Assembly (NCBI RefSeq): GCF_008974225.1
Contig: NZ_BKZR01000010.1
Coordinates: 1 to 64,000 of the forward strand
Reading direction: 5' to 3'
Length of the DNA stretch: 64,000 bases
Source: Weizmannia acidilactici
GTDB lineage: Bacteria; Bacillota; Bacilli; Bacillales; Bacillaceae_C
The first letter of the stretch is position 1. The number at the start of each line of letters is the position of its first letter. The notes under the pieces are model-generated. The model searched no databases and had not been told where the DNA came from. It was given only the letters and a program-made list of their open reading frames with translations. Position numbers and translations under genes: made by a program. This document shows positions 1 to 8,557 of the stretch, one piece after another.

Positions 1-42
1 TAAGGATCAATCATTCGCCGTCTCGTTGCGACAGCGAAATTC

Positions 43-71
43 ATTTTATCATAACAACAAAACACTGTCAA
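43..71 (-). promoter_or_regulatory. Predicted sigma-A promoter reading left out of the window
   Basis: On the minus strand a perfect -35 TTGACA (71-66) is followed after 17 bp by TAAAAT (48-43). This is a near-consensus housekeeping promoter directed away from pgmB, so an unseen gene or leader RNA left of the window is probably transcribed divergently from the maltose cluster. Only the motif and its spacing are seen; the target is unknown. Confidence 0.6.
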
Positions 72-308
72 CAACTTTTTTGTCACCCACTGCTTGTTAA
101 CCCTTGTTTAGCAGCGTCATTTATTAATCTATCAACTTTTGATTCTGGTGTCAACGATTTTTTTGTGAAAAGATTTTTCAAACATTTCATCCGTCTGTCT
201 GGTTTTAGTGAATGAAACACGGACTTTTCAAATTAGTTTAATAGTTTTCTGATTTTAAATCCCGTATACTATAAATAAAGTAAATTACAAGATTTGGAGG
301 AAAATCAA
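72..308. promoter_or_regulatory. Control region upstream of pgmB
   Basis: This AT-rich stretch carries no gene. It contains a half-palindrome TTGTTAAC at 94-101 that matches one arm of the two operator-like palindromes at 2146 and 5804, and a perfect inverted repeat TGAAAA/TTTTCA with a 3-bp centre at 166-180. A TATACT hexamer at 265-270 could be a -10 element for pgmB, but no convincing -35 lies 16-18 bp upstream, which would fit an activated or weak promoter. GGAGG at 296-300 is the pgmB ribosome binding site. Confidence 0.4.
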
Positions 309-992
309 ATGGCAGCTTCACACATTCAGGCCGTTATTTTCGATTTGGATGGCGTCATAACAGATACTGCAGAATACCATTACCTAGCATGGAAGAAGCT
401 GGCCGATGAGCTAAATATTCCGTTTAACCGCAATTTCAACGAAGCGCTCAAAGGCGTCAGCCGCATGGATTCTTTAAAGAAAATCATCAGCCGCGCACAG
501 CCGGCCCCGTCTTTTTCAGAAGATGAACTCAACCGGTTGGCGGACCGTAAAAATGAATACTATAAAGAATACATCCAACAAATTACCCCTGATGATTTGC
601 TGCCGGGCATTACAGATTTAATGAAGGAAATTAAACAAAAAGGGATTAAAATCGGGCTGGCCTCCGCAAGTAAAAATGCAATGGTGGTGCTCGAAAAACT
701 GGGCATTACTTCCTTTTTCGACGGCATTGTAGATGCAGCTACGATTGAGCACGGAAAGCCGGATCCGGAAATCTTTCTAGCAGCTGCCCGCCAGCTTCAT
801 GCCGAATCTGCCTCGTGCGTCGGGATTGAAGATGCGGAAGCGGGCATTCAGGCCATTAAAGCGGCTGGAATGTTTGCTGTCGGTATCGGCACAGCTGATA
901 AAATGAAGGAGGCAGGTCTCCGGGTAGAAGGAACACAAAAGCTTTCGTTTATAAAAATTGAAAGCGCATATCTTTTAAAAAACAAGGAATGA
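309..992 (+). CDS. pgcM: Beta-phosphoglucomutase (HAD superfamily)
   Basis: Cytosolic enzyme that converts beta-D-glucose-1-phosphate, released by maltose phosphorylase, into glucose-6-phosphate for glycolysis. The protein (227 residues) opens with the HAD motif I, nucleophile D12 and acid/base D14 in FDLDGVITDTAEYH, a form typical of beta-PGM. It then has the cap domain, the S/K motif in LASASK, the KPDPEIF lysine motif and the acidic IEDAEAG motif IV. I choose ATG at 309 because GGAGG lies 8 bp upstream; an in-frame TTG at 294 overlaps that site and is unlikely. The gene heads the maltose cluster and sits 6 bp before the regulator, whereas in B. subtilis pgcM is the last gene of the mdx operon. 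Confidence 0.93.
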   Translation: MAASHIQAVIFDLDGVITDTAEYHYLAWKKLADELNIPFNRNFNEALKGVSRMDSLKKIISRAQPAPSFSEDELNRLADRKNEYYKEYIQQITPDDLLPGITDLMKEIKQKGIKIGLASASKNAMVVLEKLGITSFFDGIVDAATIEHGKPDPEIFLAAARQLHAESASCVGIEDAEAGIQAIKAAGMFAVGIGTADKMKEAGLRVEGTQKLSFIKIESAYLLKNKE

Positions 993-998
993 GCGTGT

Positions 999-1955
999 AT
1001 GGTTACCATATCTGATGTAGCCAAACGGGCACATGTTTCAAAAATGACTGTATCGCGGGTCATTAACCACCCCGAACAGGTCACCGATGATTTAAAAAAA
1101 TTGGTTTATGAAGCGATGGAACAGTTAAATTACGTGCCGAATTATGCGGCGCGCGCCCTGGTGTCGAACCGCACCCAGGTGATCAAGTTCCTGATTTTAG
1201 AAGAAATGGATACGACCGAACCTTATTATATGAACTTATTGGCCGGCATTGCCAAGGAATTAGACCGGAACCACTATTCGCTCCAGCTTGTTACGCGAAA
1301 ATCGAAGGATATCGGCCAATGCGACGGCGTGATTGCCACAGGCGTCCGCAGTTACGATTACGATACGATCTTAAAAGAATTCTCGAAGCCGCTTATTTTG
1401 TTCGGTCAAAATGACAGGGGTTTTGATTTTATTGATGTAAACAATGAAAAAGGGACGCGGCTTTTGACCGAGCATGTGATCAACCTGGGGTTTGAAAAAA
1501 TCTATTTTTTCGGAATTGATCTGCAAGAATCTTTCATGTTTGCAAGGCAGAAAGGTTATTTGGACACTGTTGAATCATACGGATTACCGCGGCATTTGTA
1601 CAGGATCAAAAACAGCTCGAGCGCAGCCCAGAAAAAAGCGAAAGAAATCTTGTCCAATTGGAATGAAAAATGTGCATTTATCTGTGCGAGTGACCGGATT
1701 GCACTGGGGGTGATCAGAGCCGCGCAGTCGTTGCAGTTACTGATTCCCGGACAGGTCGCGGTTACGGGATTTGGCGGCGTTTTTCTTGACCGGATTTCTT
1801 CACCCCGTATTACAACAGTGCGCCAGCCGGTTGTTGAAATGGGGGAAGCCTGCGCACGCATGCTTTTGAAAAAAATCCGGGAAAACGGCAAGGCGCAGGG
1901 GCACCAGTTTTTCGAACCCGAACTGCTCATCCGTCCGTCAACAGTCCATGAATAG
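999..1955 (+). CDS. malR: LacI-family transcriptional regulator of maltose genes
   Basis: Probable maltose/maltodextrin-responsive repressor or activator, equivalent by context to MdxR (YvdE) of B. subtilis. Residues 3-25 form the LacI helix-turn-helix (ISDVAKRAHVSKMTVSRVIN), followed by the hinge with the ARAL minor-groove helix near residues 50-55, then a periplasmic-binding-protein-like sensor domain (about 60-318) ending in the dimerisation core. The length (318 aa) is a little short of the usual 330-340. It lies 6 bp behind pgcM, so the two are co-transcribed, and a strong terminator follows. The palindromes at 2146-2157 and 5804-5815 are good candidates for its operators; the LacI family favours TTAACG-like palindromes with a central CG. 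Ligand specificity is inferred only from the neighbours. Confidence 0.88.
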   Translation: MVTISDVAKRAHVSKMTVSRVINHPEQVTDDLKKLVYEAMEQLNYVPNYAARALVSNRTQVIKFLILEEMDTTEPYYMNLLAGIAKELDRNHYSLQLVTRKSKDIGQCDGVIATGVRSYDYDTILKEFSKPLILFGQNDRGFDFIDVNNEKGTRLLTEHVINLGFEKIYFFGIDLQESFMFARQKGYLDTVESYGLPRHLYRIKNSSSAAQKKAKEILSNWNEKCAFICASDRIALGVIRAAQSLQLLIPGQVAVTGFGGVFLDRISSPRITTVRQPVVEMGEACARMLLKKIRENGKAQGHQFFEPELLIRPSTVHE

Positions 1956-1987
1956 AGCAGCCTCTAAAACAGGCTGCTTCTTTTTTT
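1956..1987 (+). terminator. Rho-independent terminator after malR
   Basis: An 8-bp perfect stem AGCAGCCT (1956-1963) / AGGCTGCT (1971-1978) with a 7-nt loop is followed by a T-rich tract. It separates pgcM-malR from the structural genes. Confidence 0.9.
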
Positions 1988-2063
1988 ATTCCTGCGAACA
2001 AGGCATCTTCGCTCAATTGTAGGCCCGGGCCAGCGGATTTCTTGCCCGTCTCCAGCCCACTTC

Positions 2064-2140
2064 CCCGTCGTGTTTCCTTTATCCCGGCCGAAGACTATGA
2101 ACCCCGTATGCCACTGAGCGATGCGCCCTCTGCTTTTTCT
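2064..2140. repeat. Copy A of a dispersed imperfect repeat
   Basis: About 75 bp of intergenic sequence shares ordered blocks (CCCG..CGTGTTTCCTTTAT, CCGTATGCCACT, GCGCCCTC..CTTTTTCT) with 17311-17390 in the same orientation and, more loosely, with 46271-46330. No ORF is associated with it. This is visual alignment only. Confidence 0.4.
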
Positions 2141-2141
2141 A

Positions 2142-2160
2142 TTTTGTTAACGTTAACATT
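2142..2160. promoter_or_regulatory. Operator-like palindrome upstream of the GH13 gene
   Basis: GTTAACGTTAAC (2146-2157) is a perfect 12-bp palindrome inside TTTTGTTAACGTTAACATT. An almost identical site lies before malE at 5801-5819. Position and central CG suggest a LacI-family operator for the regulator at 999-1955; this is inference. Confidence 0.6.
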
Positions 2161-2234
2161 GATAAAAAATTTGTTCTTCGTGAAGGGGTGATGGTACGTT
2201 GAAAGGGGATAGAGTAAATTGGAGGTGAGTGGCT

Positions 2235-3932
2235 TTGGCAGATGCGTGGTGGAAAAAAGCAATCATTTACCAGGTTTATCCGCGCAGTTTTAAAGATTCG
2301 AACGGGGACGGGATCGGCGATATCCCGGGGATCGTAGAGAAACTTGATTATATCCGCGATCTCGGGGTGACGGCCATCTGGCTGAATCCGATTTTCGAGT
2401 CGCCGCACGTCGACAACGGATACGATGTCAGCAACTACAGAAAAATTGACCCTGTATTCGGTACGATGGAAGACGTTGAAAACTTAATCAGAGAAGCGAA
2501 AAAACGCGGGTTGAAGATCATTTTGGACCTTGTGCTGAACCATACATCGGACTGTCATCCGTTGTTTGAAGCTGCACGGAAAAGCAAGGACAATCCGTAC
2601 AGGGATTATTATATTTGGCATGATCCAGTGGACGGCCATGAACCGACGAATTGGGCAAGTTTCTTTGGCGGAAGCACGTGGTCATATGATGAACAGACCA
2701 GACAGTATTATTTTCATTTATTCAGTGACACGATGCCGGACCTGAACTGGGAAAACAAAAAAGTGCGCGAAGAAATGGCCAAAATCGCCCTGTACTGGTT
2801 GGATAAAGGCATTGACGGGTTCCGGCTTGATGCGGTCATTCATATGGCGAAAGACACCCGTTTCCTTTCTGTCAACACCGAAAATGCGGATGAAAAATTT
2901 GTACCCGCCGAACAATATTTCGCCAACCTCCCGCGTGTCCATGAGTATATCCGTGAATTCAACCGTACGATTAAAAAAGCGTATCCCGATGCGTTTTTAA
3001 TCGGGGAAACGGCCTCCGCCGACACAAAGCTCGCCCGGCTGTATTCCGACCCAAGCCGTGAAGAATGCGATGCCATCATCACCTTTCATTATTTAGGGTT
3101 TGACACGGAAGCAAAAAATCCAAACATCCCGCAAAACTGGCAGCAGGGAAAATGGGATTTGCTTGCTTTCAAAAAGGTAATGGCGAAGTGGCAGAAAGAT
3201 TTATACAGAAAGGGATTGAATTCACTCTACTGGAATAATCATGATATGCCGCGGCTCTTGTCGCGCTTCGGGGATAAAGGTCGGTACCGGGAAAAAAGCG
3301 CAAAAATGCTCGCCACTTTAATGTATTTGCAGTGGGGCGTGCCAATTTTGCTGCAAGGCGAAGAAATCGGCATGGTGAATTTGAAACTGCCGCTCCTCGA
3401 AGACTATGAAGACCCAAGCATCCGGGGGCTCATTCCGGTTGCCAAAAAAGCCGGCTATACAGAAGCGGAAATTTTACAAATGGTGCAAAAGCGCTCAAAA
3501 GATACATCAAGGGGTGCGATGCAATGGAACAGTGAACCATACGGCGGCTTTTCTACATATGCTCCATGGCTTGGCATCAATGAAGATTACCGCACCGTCA
3601 ACGTTGCCTCACAGGAAAAAGACACGGATTCCGTCCTGTATTATTACCGGAAGTTGCTGAAATTGAAAAAATCAATGACCGTTTTTACAGCCGGCAGTTG
3701 GGAAACGCTGGCCGGGAATGATCCGAATATTTATGCTTATTTGCGCACGTATAAAGACAGGCGTGCAATGGTGGTCTGCAACACATCAAAAAAGCGGCAA
3801 ACTTTCACCTGTCCGGAGCTGGCCCGTTTTAAATGGGAATGCCTGCTCAATAATAACGGCTACCAAGCTGAAATTCCAAGCAAACTGGTGCTGCTGCCTT
3901 ATGAATGTTTTGTTTTGCTTCAAAAACAATAA
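2235..3932 (+). CDS. GH13 alpha-glucosidase (alpha-1,4-type by signature)
   Basis: Intracellular glycoside hydrolase that removes glucose from maltodextrin ends. The 565-residue protein has the GH13_31-like architecture. The conserved regions are DLVLNH near residue 100, FRLDAVIH with nucleophile D199, the acid/base in IGETAS (E258) and NNHDMPR with D337. The residue after the nucleophile is Ala, the state reported for alpha-1,4-specific exo-glucosidases, whereas the paralogue at 12608 has Val. I choose TTG at 2235 because GGAGGTGA (2221-2228) is 7-9 bp upstream; the in-frame GTG at 2229 lies immediately after that site. It starts the structural part of the cluster and is followed after 21 bp by the neopullulanase gene. 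Trehalose-6-phosphate hydrolase is an alternative for this fold, but the context argues for maltose use. Confidence 0.85.
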   Translation: MADAWWKKAIIYQVYPRSFKDSNGDGIGDIPGIVEKLDYIRDLGVTAIWLNPIFESPHVDNGYDVSNYRKIDPVFGTMEDVENLIREAKKRGLKIILDLVLNHTSDCHPLFEAARKSKDNPYRDYYIWHDPVDGHEPTNWASFFGGSTWSYDEQTRQYYFHLFSDTMPDLNWENKKVREEMAKIALYWLDKGIDGFRLDAVIHMAKDTRFLSVNTENADEKFVPAEQYFANLPRVHEYIREFNRTIKKAYPDAFLIGETASADTKLARLYSDPSREECDAIITFHYLGFDTEAKNPNIPQNWQQGKWDLLAFKKVMAKWQKDLYRKGLNSLYWNNHDMPRLLSRFGDKGRYREKSAKMLATLMYLQWGVPILLQGEEIGMVNLKLPLLEDYEDPSIRGLIPVAKKAGYTEAEILQMVQKRSKDTSRGAMQWNSEPYGGFSTYAPWLGINEDYRTVNVASQEKDTDSVLYYYRKLLKLKKSMTVFTAGSWETLAGNDPNIYAYLRTYKDRRAMVVCNTSKKRQTFTCPELARFKWECLLNNNGYQAEIPSKLVLLPYECFVLLQKQ

Positions 3933-3953
3933 CCAAAACGAGGAGGAACAAAC

Positions 3954-5759
3954 ATGGAGTTAGCGGGAATTTTTCACCAGCCGTTCACAGATGCGTATGT
4001 ATACGACAAGGAAACGATGCATCTTAAGCTGCGCACGAAAAAAGGGGACATTGCCAACGTTCTGCTCGTTTGGGGCGATCCTTACTTATTCAAAAAAAAT
4101 AAAGACGGGGAATATCGCTGGCAGTCCGAACGCCTTGGAATGAAAAAAGTTGTCGAAACAGAAGCACATGATTACTGGTTTGCGGAAGTAAAACCGCCGC
4201 ACCGCCGCGTGCAGTACGCCTTTTTACTCACCGGAACGGACGGCAAAGACATTTTTTACGGCGGCCGCGGCTTTTATCCGCCGAATGAAGATACACTGAA
4301 TGTACCCGATTATTATTTTAAATTTCCGTTTATGCATGAAACGGATATGTTCAAGGCGCCGGACTGGGTGAAGTCGACCGTTTGGTACCAAATTTTCCCG
4401 GAACGATTTGCAAACGGGAACCCGGACATCTCCCCCAAAAATGTCTTGCCGTGGGGAAGTAAAGAACCTGGCGTAAATGACTTTTTCGGCGGGGACTTGC
4501 AGGGGATTATCGACCATTTGGATTATTTGAGCAACCTTGGCATTAACGGAATTTATTTGACGCCGATCTTTGAAGCGCCGTCCAACCATAAATATGATAC
4601 GTTTGACTACTTTACAATTGACCCGCATTTCGGAGACAAGGAAACATTCCGCAAGCTTGTAGAAAAAGCGCACAAACGCGGGATCCGGATTATGCTCGAT
4701 GCCGTTTTCAATCATATCGGGAAAAACTCGAATCAATGGCAGGATGTGCTGGAAAACGGGGAAAACTCCCGCTACAAGGACTGGTTCCACATCCACTCTT
4801 TCCCGGTCCGCGAAGGAGATAACGGCAATATCGACGGGCACGATACGCTGTCCTTCGATACGTTTGCTTTTACAACGAGCATGCCGAAGCTCAATACGGC
4901 CAACCCGGAAGTGCAAAAATATCTGCTTGATATCGCCACCTATTGGATCCGCGAATTTGATATTGACGGCTGGCGCCTTGATGTGGCCAATGAAGTCGAC
5001 CATACATTCTGGAAAAAATTCCGTCATGCGGTCGTGAAAGAAAAACCGGATATTTTTATTCTCGGCGAAATATGGCATGATTCATGGCCGTGGCTTTTGG
5101 GCGACGAGTTCCATTCAGTCATGAATTATCCGTTCACGCAGACGATCATTGAATATTTTGTGGATGAAAAAATATCTGCCGAAAAAATGATGCATAGCAT
5201 CAATCAGCATTTTATGCATTATATGCAGTCGAACAACGAAGTCATGTTCAATATGCTCGACAGCCACGACACACCGAGGATTTTGACAAAATGCGGCGGC
5301 GATAAACAAAAAGTAAAGCTTGCCCTGGCTTTTACGTTCGCGCATACCGGATCTCCGTGCATTTATTACGGCACGGAAGTCGGGATTGACGGCGGCGGCG
5401 ACCCACTCTGCCGGAAATGCATGGTGTGGGAAGAAGATAAACAGGACCGCGATATGCTTGCCTTTACAAAAAAACTGATCCGGTTCCGTAAAGACTATCA
5501 GCCGACATTGACATACGGCGATTTGATCTGGCTGAAAACCGACAACGATAAACAAGTTGTCTGCTTCTTGCGGAAAGACAAAAACCGCACGCTGCTGTTT
5601 GCCTTTAACCGGTCGGATGCGGAACAGTCCATTCCGTGGGACGATCTGAAGGTAAAAAATTCGGATTCCGCCAAAAACATTTGGGAAAACAAACCGGTTC
5701 AAGCCAGCGCACTTGTGCTCCCTCCTATGCAATTCACGATTTTGGAAATATCTGATTAA
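3954..5759 (+). CDS. nplT: Neopullulanase / maltogenic amylase (GH13_20)
   Basis: Intracellular amylase expected to cut maltodextrins and cyclodextrins to maltose and panose-like products. The 601-residue protein starts with an extra beta-sandwich domain (about 1-130, CBM34 type) that lets this family form dimers. The catalytic barrel follows: VWYQIFPERFANG near 145, DAVFNH near 248, GWRLDVANE with nucleophile D343, GEIW with acid/base E372, and LDSHDTPR with D439. There is no signal peptide, in agreement with intracellular MdxD (YvdF) of B. subtilis at the same place before malE. A GAGGAGG ribosome site precedes the ATG. A short CCCTGCC/GGCAGGG hairpin (5768-5790) without a U-run follows. 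Confidence 0.92.
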   Translation: MELAGIFHQPFTDAYVYDKETMHLKLRTKKGDIANVLLVWGDPYLFKKNKDGEYRWQSERLGMKKVVETEAHDYWFAEVKPPHRRVQYAFLLTGTDGKDIFYGGRGFYPPNEDTLNVPDYYFKFPFMHETDMFKAPDWVKSTVWYQIFPERFANGNPDISPKNVLPWGSKEPGVNDFFGGDLQGIIDHLDYLSNLGINGIYLTPIFEAPSNHKYDTFDYFTIDPHFGDKETFRKLVEKAHKRGIRIMLDAVFNHIGKNSNQWQDVLENGENSRYKDWFHIHSFPVREGDNGNIDGHDTLSFDTFAFTTSMPKLNTANPEVQKYLLDIATYWIREFDIDGWRLDVANEVDHTFWKKFRHAVVKEKPDIFILGEIWHDSWPWLLGDEFHSVMNYPFTQTIIEYFVDEKISAEKMMHSINQHFMHYMQSNNEVMFNMLDSHDTPRILTKCGGDKQKVKLALAFTFAHTGSPCIYYGTEVGIDGGGDPLCRKCMVWEEDKQDRDMLAFTKKLIRFRKDYQPTLTYGDLIWLKTDNDKQVVCFLRKDKNRTLLFAFNRSDAEQSIPWDDLKVKNSDSAKNIWENKPVQASALVLPPMQFTILEISD

Positions 5760-5800
5760 CCTCTCCTCCCTGCCCGGTCCGTTGGCAGGGGTTCATATAT

Positions 5801-5819
5801 TTTGTTAACGGTAACAGAA
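5801..5819. promoter_or_regulatory. Operator-like palindrome upstream of malE
   Basis: GTTAACGGTAAC (5804-5815) in the context TTTGTTAACG.TAACA repeats the site at 2142-2160 with one central change. It lies about 14 bp upstream of the -35 element of the malE promoter, a position suited to repression or activation by the LacI-family regulator. Confidence 0.6.
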
Positions 5820-5828
5820 AAATTAGCA

Positions 5829-5843
5829 TTGTAAACGTTTTCT
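5829..5843 (+). promoter_or_regulatory. Catabolite responsive element (cre) candidate
   Basis: TTGTAAACGTTTTCT matches the cre consensus WTGNAANCGNWNNCW at every defined position. It covers the -35 region of the malE promoter, so CcpA-HPr(Ser-P) binding should block transcription of the transport genes when glucose is present. The match is seen; the binding is inferred. Confidence 0.72.
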
Positions 5844-5858
5844 GCCGTCAACTATAAT
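5829..5858 (+). promoter_or_regulatory. Predicted sigma-A promoter of malE
   Basis: TTGTAA (5829-5834), an 18-bp spacer and a perfect TATAAT (5853-5858) form a promoter that overlaps the cre site. The start of transcription would be near 5865, leaving a leader of about 25 nt before the GTG start. Confidence 0.65.
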
Positions 5859-5890
5859 GGGGTTGTAATAAAAAAAGGGAGGTTAAGAAA

Positions 5891-7162
5891 GTGAAAGTGT
5901 TAAAGAAGCTGTTTGTGCTCACACTTGTTTTTGGCGTCATCATGGCGCTGGCCGCATGCGGAGGATCGAAAAAAACAAACAGCAGTTCCTCTTCAGACAG
6001 CGGCGGCAAAAAGACGCTCACTGTTTCCGTTGAAGACCAATACGCAGACTATATTAACAGTATTAAAGGAGATTTTGAAAAACAAAACAATGTCACTGTA
6101 AAAGTCGTGAAAAAGCCGATGTTTGACCAGCTCGAAGCACTTCCGCTCGACGGCCCGGCAGGAAAAGCGCCGGATGTCATGCTCGCTTCTTATGACCGGA
6201 TCGGCGGGCTCGGCCAGCAGGGGCATCTGCTTGAGCTCAGCAAAAAAGATGTCAGTGCATTTGACGCAAAAGACCAGCGCCAAGTCACCATCGATAACAA
6301 AGTATACGGCGTGCCGTTTGTCATCGAAACGCTCGTACTCTATTACAATAAAGATCTAATCTCTTCTCCTCCAAAAACTTTTTCTGACCTCGAAAAACTG
6401 GCAAAAGACAACAAATATGCTTTTAAATCCGAACCAGGCAAAAATACCGGATTTCTTGTGAAATGGACGGATTTCTACTATGCATACGGACTGTTGGCGG
6501 GTTACGGCGGTTATGTCTTCGGGGATAACGGTACGAATATAAAAGATATCGGCTTAAATAATGAAGGTTCCGTGAAAGCCATCACCTATGCGACACACTG
6601 GTTCCAGGATATTTGGCCTAAGGGTATGAAAGACACCAAAAGCTCCGGCGACTTTGTAACGGAAGAATTCTCTAAAGGCAAAGCGGCAGCTGTTATTGAC
6701 GGACCATGGTCGGCGGCCAATTACACGAAAGCAAAAGTGAATTACGGGGTAGCGCCGATCCCGACGCTTCCAAACGGCAAAGAATATCAAGCATTCGGCG
6801 GCGGAAAAGGATGGGTGGCTTCCAACTATACAAAAGAACCGAAACTGGCGGAAAAATGGATCAAATATGTAACGAATGCCGAAAACGACTACAAGTTCTT
6901 TGAAAAATATAATGAAATTCCGGCAAATCCAACGGCACGCGAAAAAGCAGCAAGCACAAATAACGAATTGGCAAAAGCAGTCGCCGAACAATATAAATCG
7001 GCCCAGCCGATGCCAAATATCCCGGAAATGGCCGAAGTTTGGACAGGCATGGAATCGACAATGTATGACGCCGCTGTCGGCAAGAAAACACCGAAACAGG
7101 CAGCCGATGCAGCCGTTAAAACCATTAAAGACAATATTGCCCAGAAGTATTCTAATAAGTAA
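5891..7162 (+). CDS. malE: Maltodextrin-binding lipoprotein of an ABC importer
   Basis: Extracellular solute-binding protein, membrane-anchored, that captures maltose or maltodextrins for the MalFG permease (ortholog of MdxE/YvdG by context). Residues 1-22 are a lipoprotein signal peptide with lipobox LAAC and lipidated C23, followed by a Ser/Asn-rich linker. The rest is a family 1 solute-binding fold, with DGPWSAANY and FGGGKGW typical of the maltose subgroup. GTG at 5891 is the start: GGGAGG lies 8 bp upstream and it directly begins the basic N-region of the signal peptide. Length (423 aa) is normal. A hairpin with a short T-run follows and probably lowers expression of the permease genes relative to this protein. 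Confidence 0.93.
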   Translation: MKVLKKLFVLTLVFGVIMALAACGGSKKTNSSSSSDSGGKKTLTVSVEDQYADYINSIKGDFEKQNNVTVKVVKKPMFDQLEALPLDGPAGKAPDVMLASYDRIGGLGQQGHLLELSKKDVSAFDAKDQRQVTIDNKVYGVPFVIETLVLYYNKDLISSPPKTFSDLEKLAKDNKYAFKSEPGKNTGFLVKWTDFYYAYGLLAGYGGYVFGDNGTNIKDIGLNNEGSVKAITYATHWFQDIWPKGMKDTKSSGDFVTEEFSKGKAAAVIDGPWSAANYTKAKVNYGVAPIPTLPNGKEYQAFGGGKGWVASNYTKEPKLAEKWIKYVTNAENDYKFFEKYNEIPANPTAREKAASTNNELAKAVAEQYKSAQPMPNIPEMAEVWTGMESTMYDAAVGKKTPKQAADAAVKTIKDNIAQKYSNK

Positions 7163-7178
7163 AAACCACAATCCATTT

Positions 7179-7208
7179 CCAGGTGGGGATTTTTCTCCAC
7201 CTGGTTTT
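7179..7208 (+). terminator. Partial terminator between malE and malF
   Basis: An 11-bp stem (CCAGGTGG of 7179-7186 against CCACCTGG of 7197-7204, extended inward with one G-U pair) is followed by only four T residues. A weak terminator after a binding-protein gene is the usual way to make the binding protein in excess over its permease. Confidence 0.65.
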
Positions 7209-7248
7209 CAAAATAACGAAGATCAATATAGAAATGAGGCAACAATAA

Positions 7249-8556
7249 ATGGAAATCCAAGAAAATAAGCTGAAGAATGTTCGTAAAGCCGGCTTATATT
7301 CCCTGATTCCAGGCCTTGGCCAGTTTTACAATAGGCAGCCCTTTAAAGGCATACTCTTCCTGGCAATATTTCTCCTATTTGCCTTCCAAATGGCCATTGC
7401 CGGCATTCCAGCTTTAACCGGTTTTATCACATTAGGGTCAACGCCGCGGGTGGACCATTCGCTGTTTCTGCTCATTAAAGGTTCCCTGCAAATTATTTTG
7501 ATTTTGGTATTTCTTGCATTTTATTTATTGAACATATATGACGCCCGGCGCGTCGCCGCAATATGGAACATGAAAGGAACAGCCAACACCTCGGCCCTCG
7601 CCATTTTAAAAAATGCTTGGGAAGCGGGTTTCCCTTATTTATTAACGATTCCGGCATATGTCACCATGACGTTTGTCATCATTTTTCCCGTACTTGTGAC
7701 TTTATTCACAGCTTTTACCAACTACGATTTTTATCATATTCCGCCATTTCGGCTGATTGACTGGGTCGGCCTAAAAAACTTCTTAAATATTTTTTCTCTC
7801 GGTTCCTACCGCGCAACTTTTACAAGTGTGCTCAGCTGGACAATCATTTGGACTTTATGCGCCACAACCGGCCAGATCGTGCTCGGCATATTGACAGCGA
7901 TTGTTGTCAACCAGGATTTCATTAAAGGAAAAAGGTTGTTCCGGGTCATCTTTTTACTGCCGTGGGCCGTACCGGCATTCATTACCATCATGAGTTTTTC
8001 CAATATTTTTAACGACAGCATCGGCGCCATTAATGCTCAGGTCATTCCAACGATCAACCACCTGCTGTTTACAGATATTCCCGCCATTTCCTGGAAAACA
8101 GATCCGTTTTGGACGAAAGTGGCTCTAATCATGATCCAGACATGGCTCGGCTTCCCGTATATTTATGTGATGGTTACGGGCGTTTTGCAGTCGATACCGG
8201 GGGATTTATATGAAGCGGCACGGATTGACGGCGCAAACTTCTGGCAAAAGTTCCGGAGGATTACGTTGCCGATGATCCTTTTTGCAACCGCGCCGGTCCT
8301 GATTACCCAGTACACTTTTAATTTTAATAACTTCTCTATTATCTATCTCTTTAATAATGGCGGACCGGGCAGTGTCGGCGCAGGTGCCGGGTCAACCGAT
8401 ATTTTAATCTCCTGGATTTATAAACTGACAACCGGCACCTCTCCGCAATATGCCATGGCAGCCGCAATTACGTTAATGATTTCGTTCATCGTAATTGCTG
8501 TCTCCCTGATCGCTTTTAAGAAAACGAACGCATTTGGCAATGAGGAGATGATGTAA
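7249..8556 (+). CDS. malF: Maltodextrin ABC transporter permease MalF
   Basis: Integral membrane permease forming half of the translocation pore with MalG. The 435-residue protein has extra N-terminal membrane segments (about 15-45, 60-95), as in the MalF subfamily, then the binding-protein-dependent transport domain (about 125-430) with roughly six helices. The EAA loop that contacts the ATPase is YEAARIDGANFW near residues 321-332. It follows malE after an attenuator hairpin and ends 1 bp before malG. No ATPase gene occurs in the cluster; in B. subtilis the corresponding importer uses the unlinked multi-purpose ATPase MsmX, which is the likely arrangement here. Start codon ATG with a modest GAGG site. 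Confidence 0.92.
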   Translation: MEIQENKLKNVRKAGLYSLIPGLGQFYNRQPFKGILFLAIFLLFAFQMAIAGIPALTGFITLGSTPRVDHSLFLLIKGSLQIILILVFLAFYLLNIYDARRVAAIWNMKGTANTSALAILKNAWEAGFPYLLTIPAYVTMTFVIIFPVLVTLFTAFTNYDFYHIPPFRLIDWVGLKNFLNIFSLGSYRATFTSVLSWTIIWTLCATTGQIVLGILTAIVVNQDFIKGKRLFRVIFLLPWAVPAFITIMSFSNIFNDSIGAINAQVIPTINHLLFTDIPAISWKTDPFWTKVALIMIQTWLGFPYIYVMVTGVLQSIPGDLYEAARIDGANFWQKFRRITLPMILFATAPVLITQYTFNFNNFSIIYLFNNGGPGSVGAGAGSTDILISWIYKLTTGTSPQYAMAAAITLMISFIVIAVSLIAFKKTNAFGNEEMM

Positions 8557-8557
8557 C

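Noticed and set aside
1..42. T-box or other leader RNA at the left edge
   Set aside because: Only about 40 nt downstream of the predicted promoter lie in the window, and none of the conserved T-box blocks can be recognised.
4224..5078. Long antisense frame of 284 codons opposite the neopullulanase gene
   Set aside because: It mirrors the codon structure of the strongly supported GH13 gene; no ribosome site and no recognisable domain.
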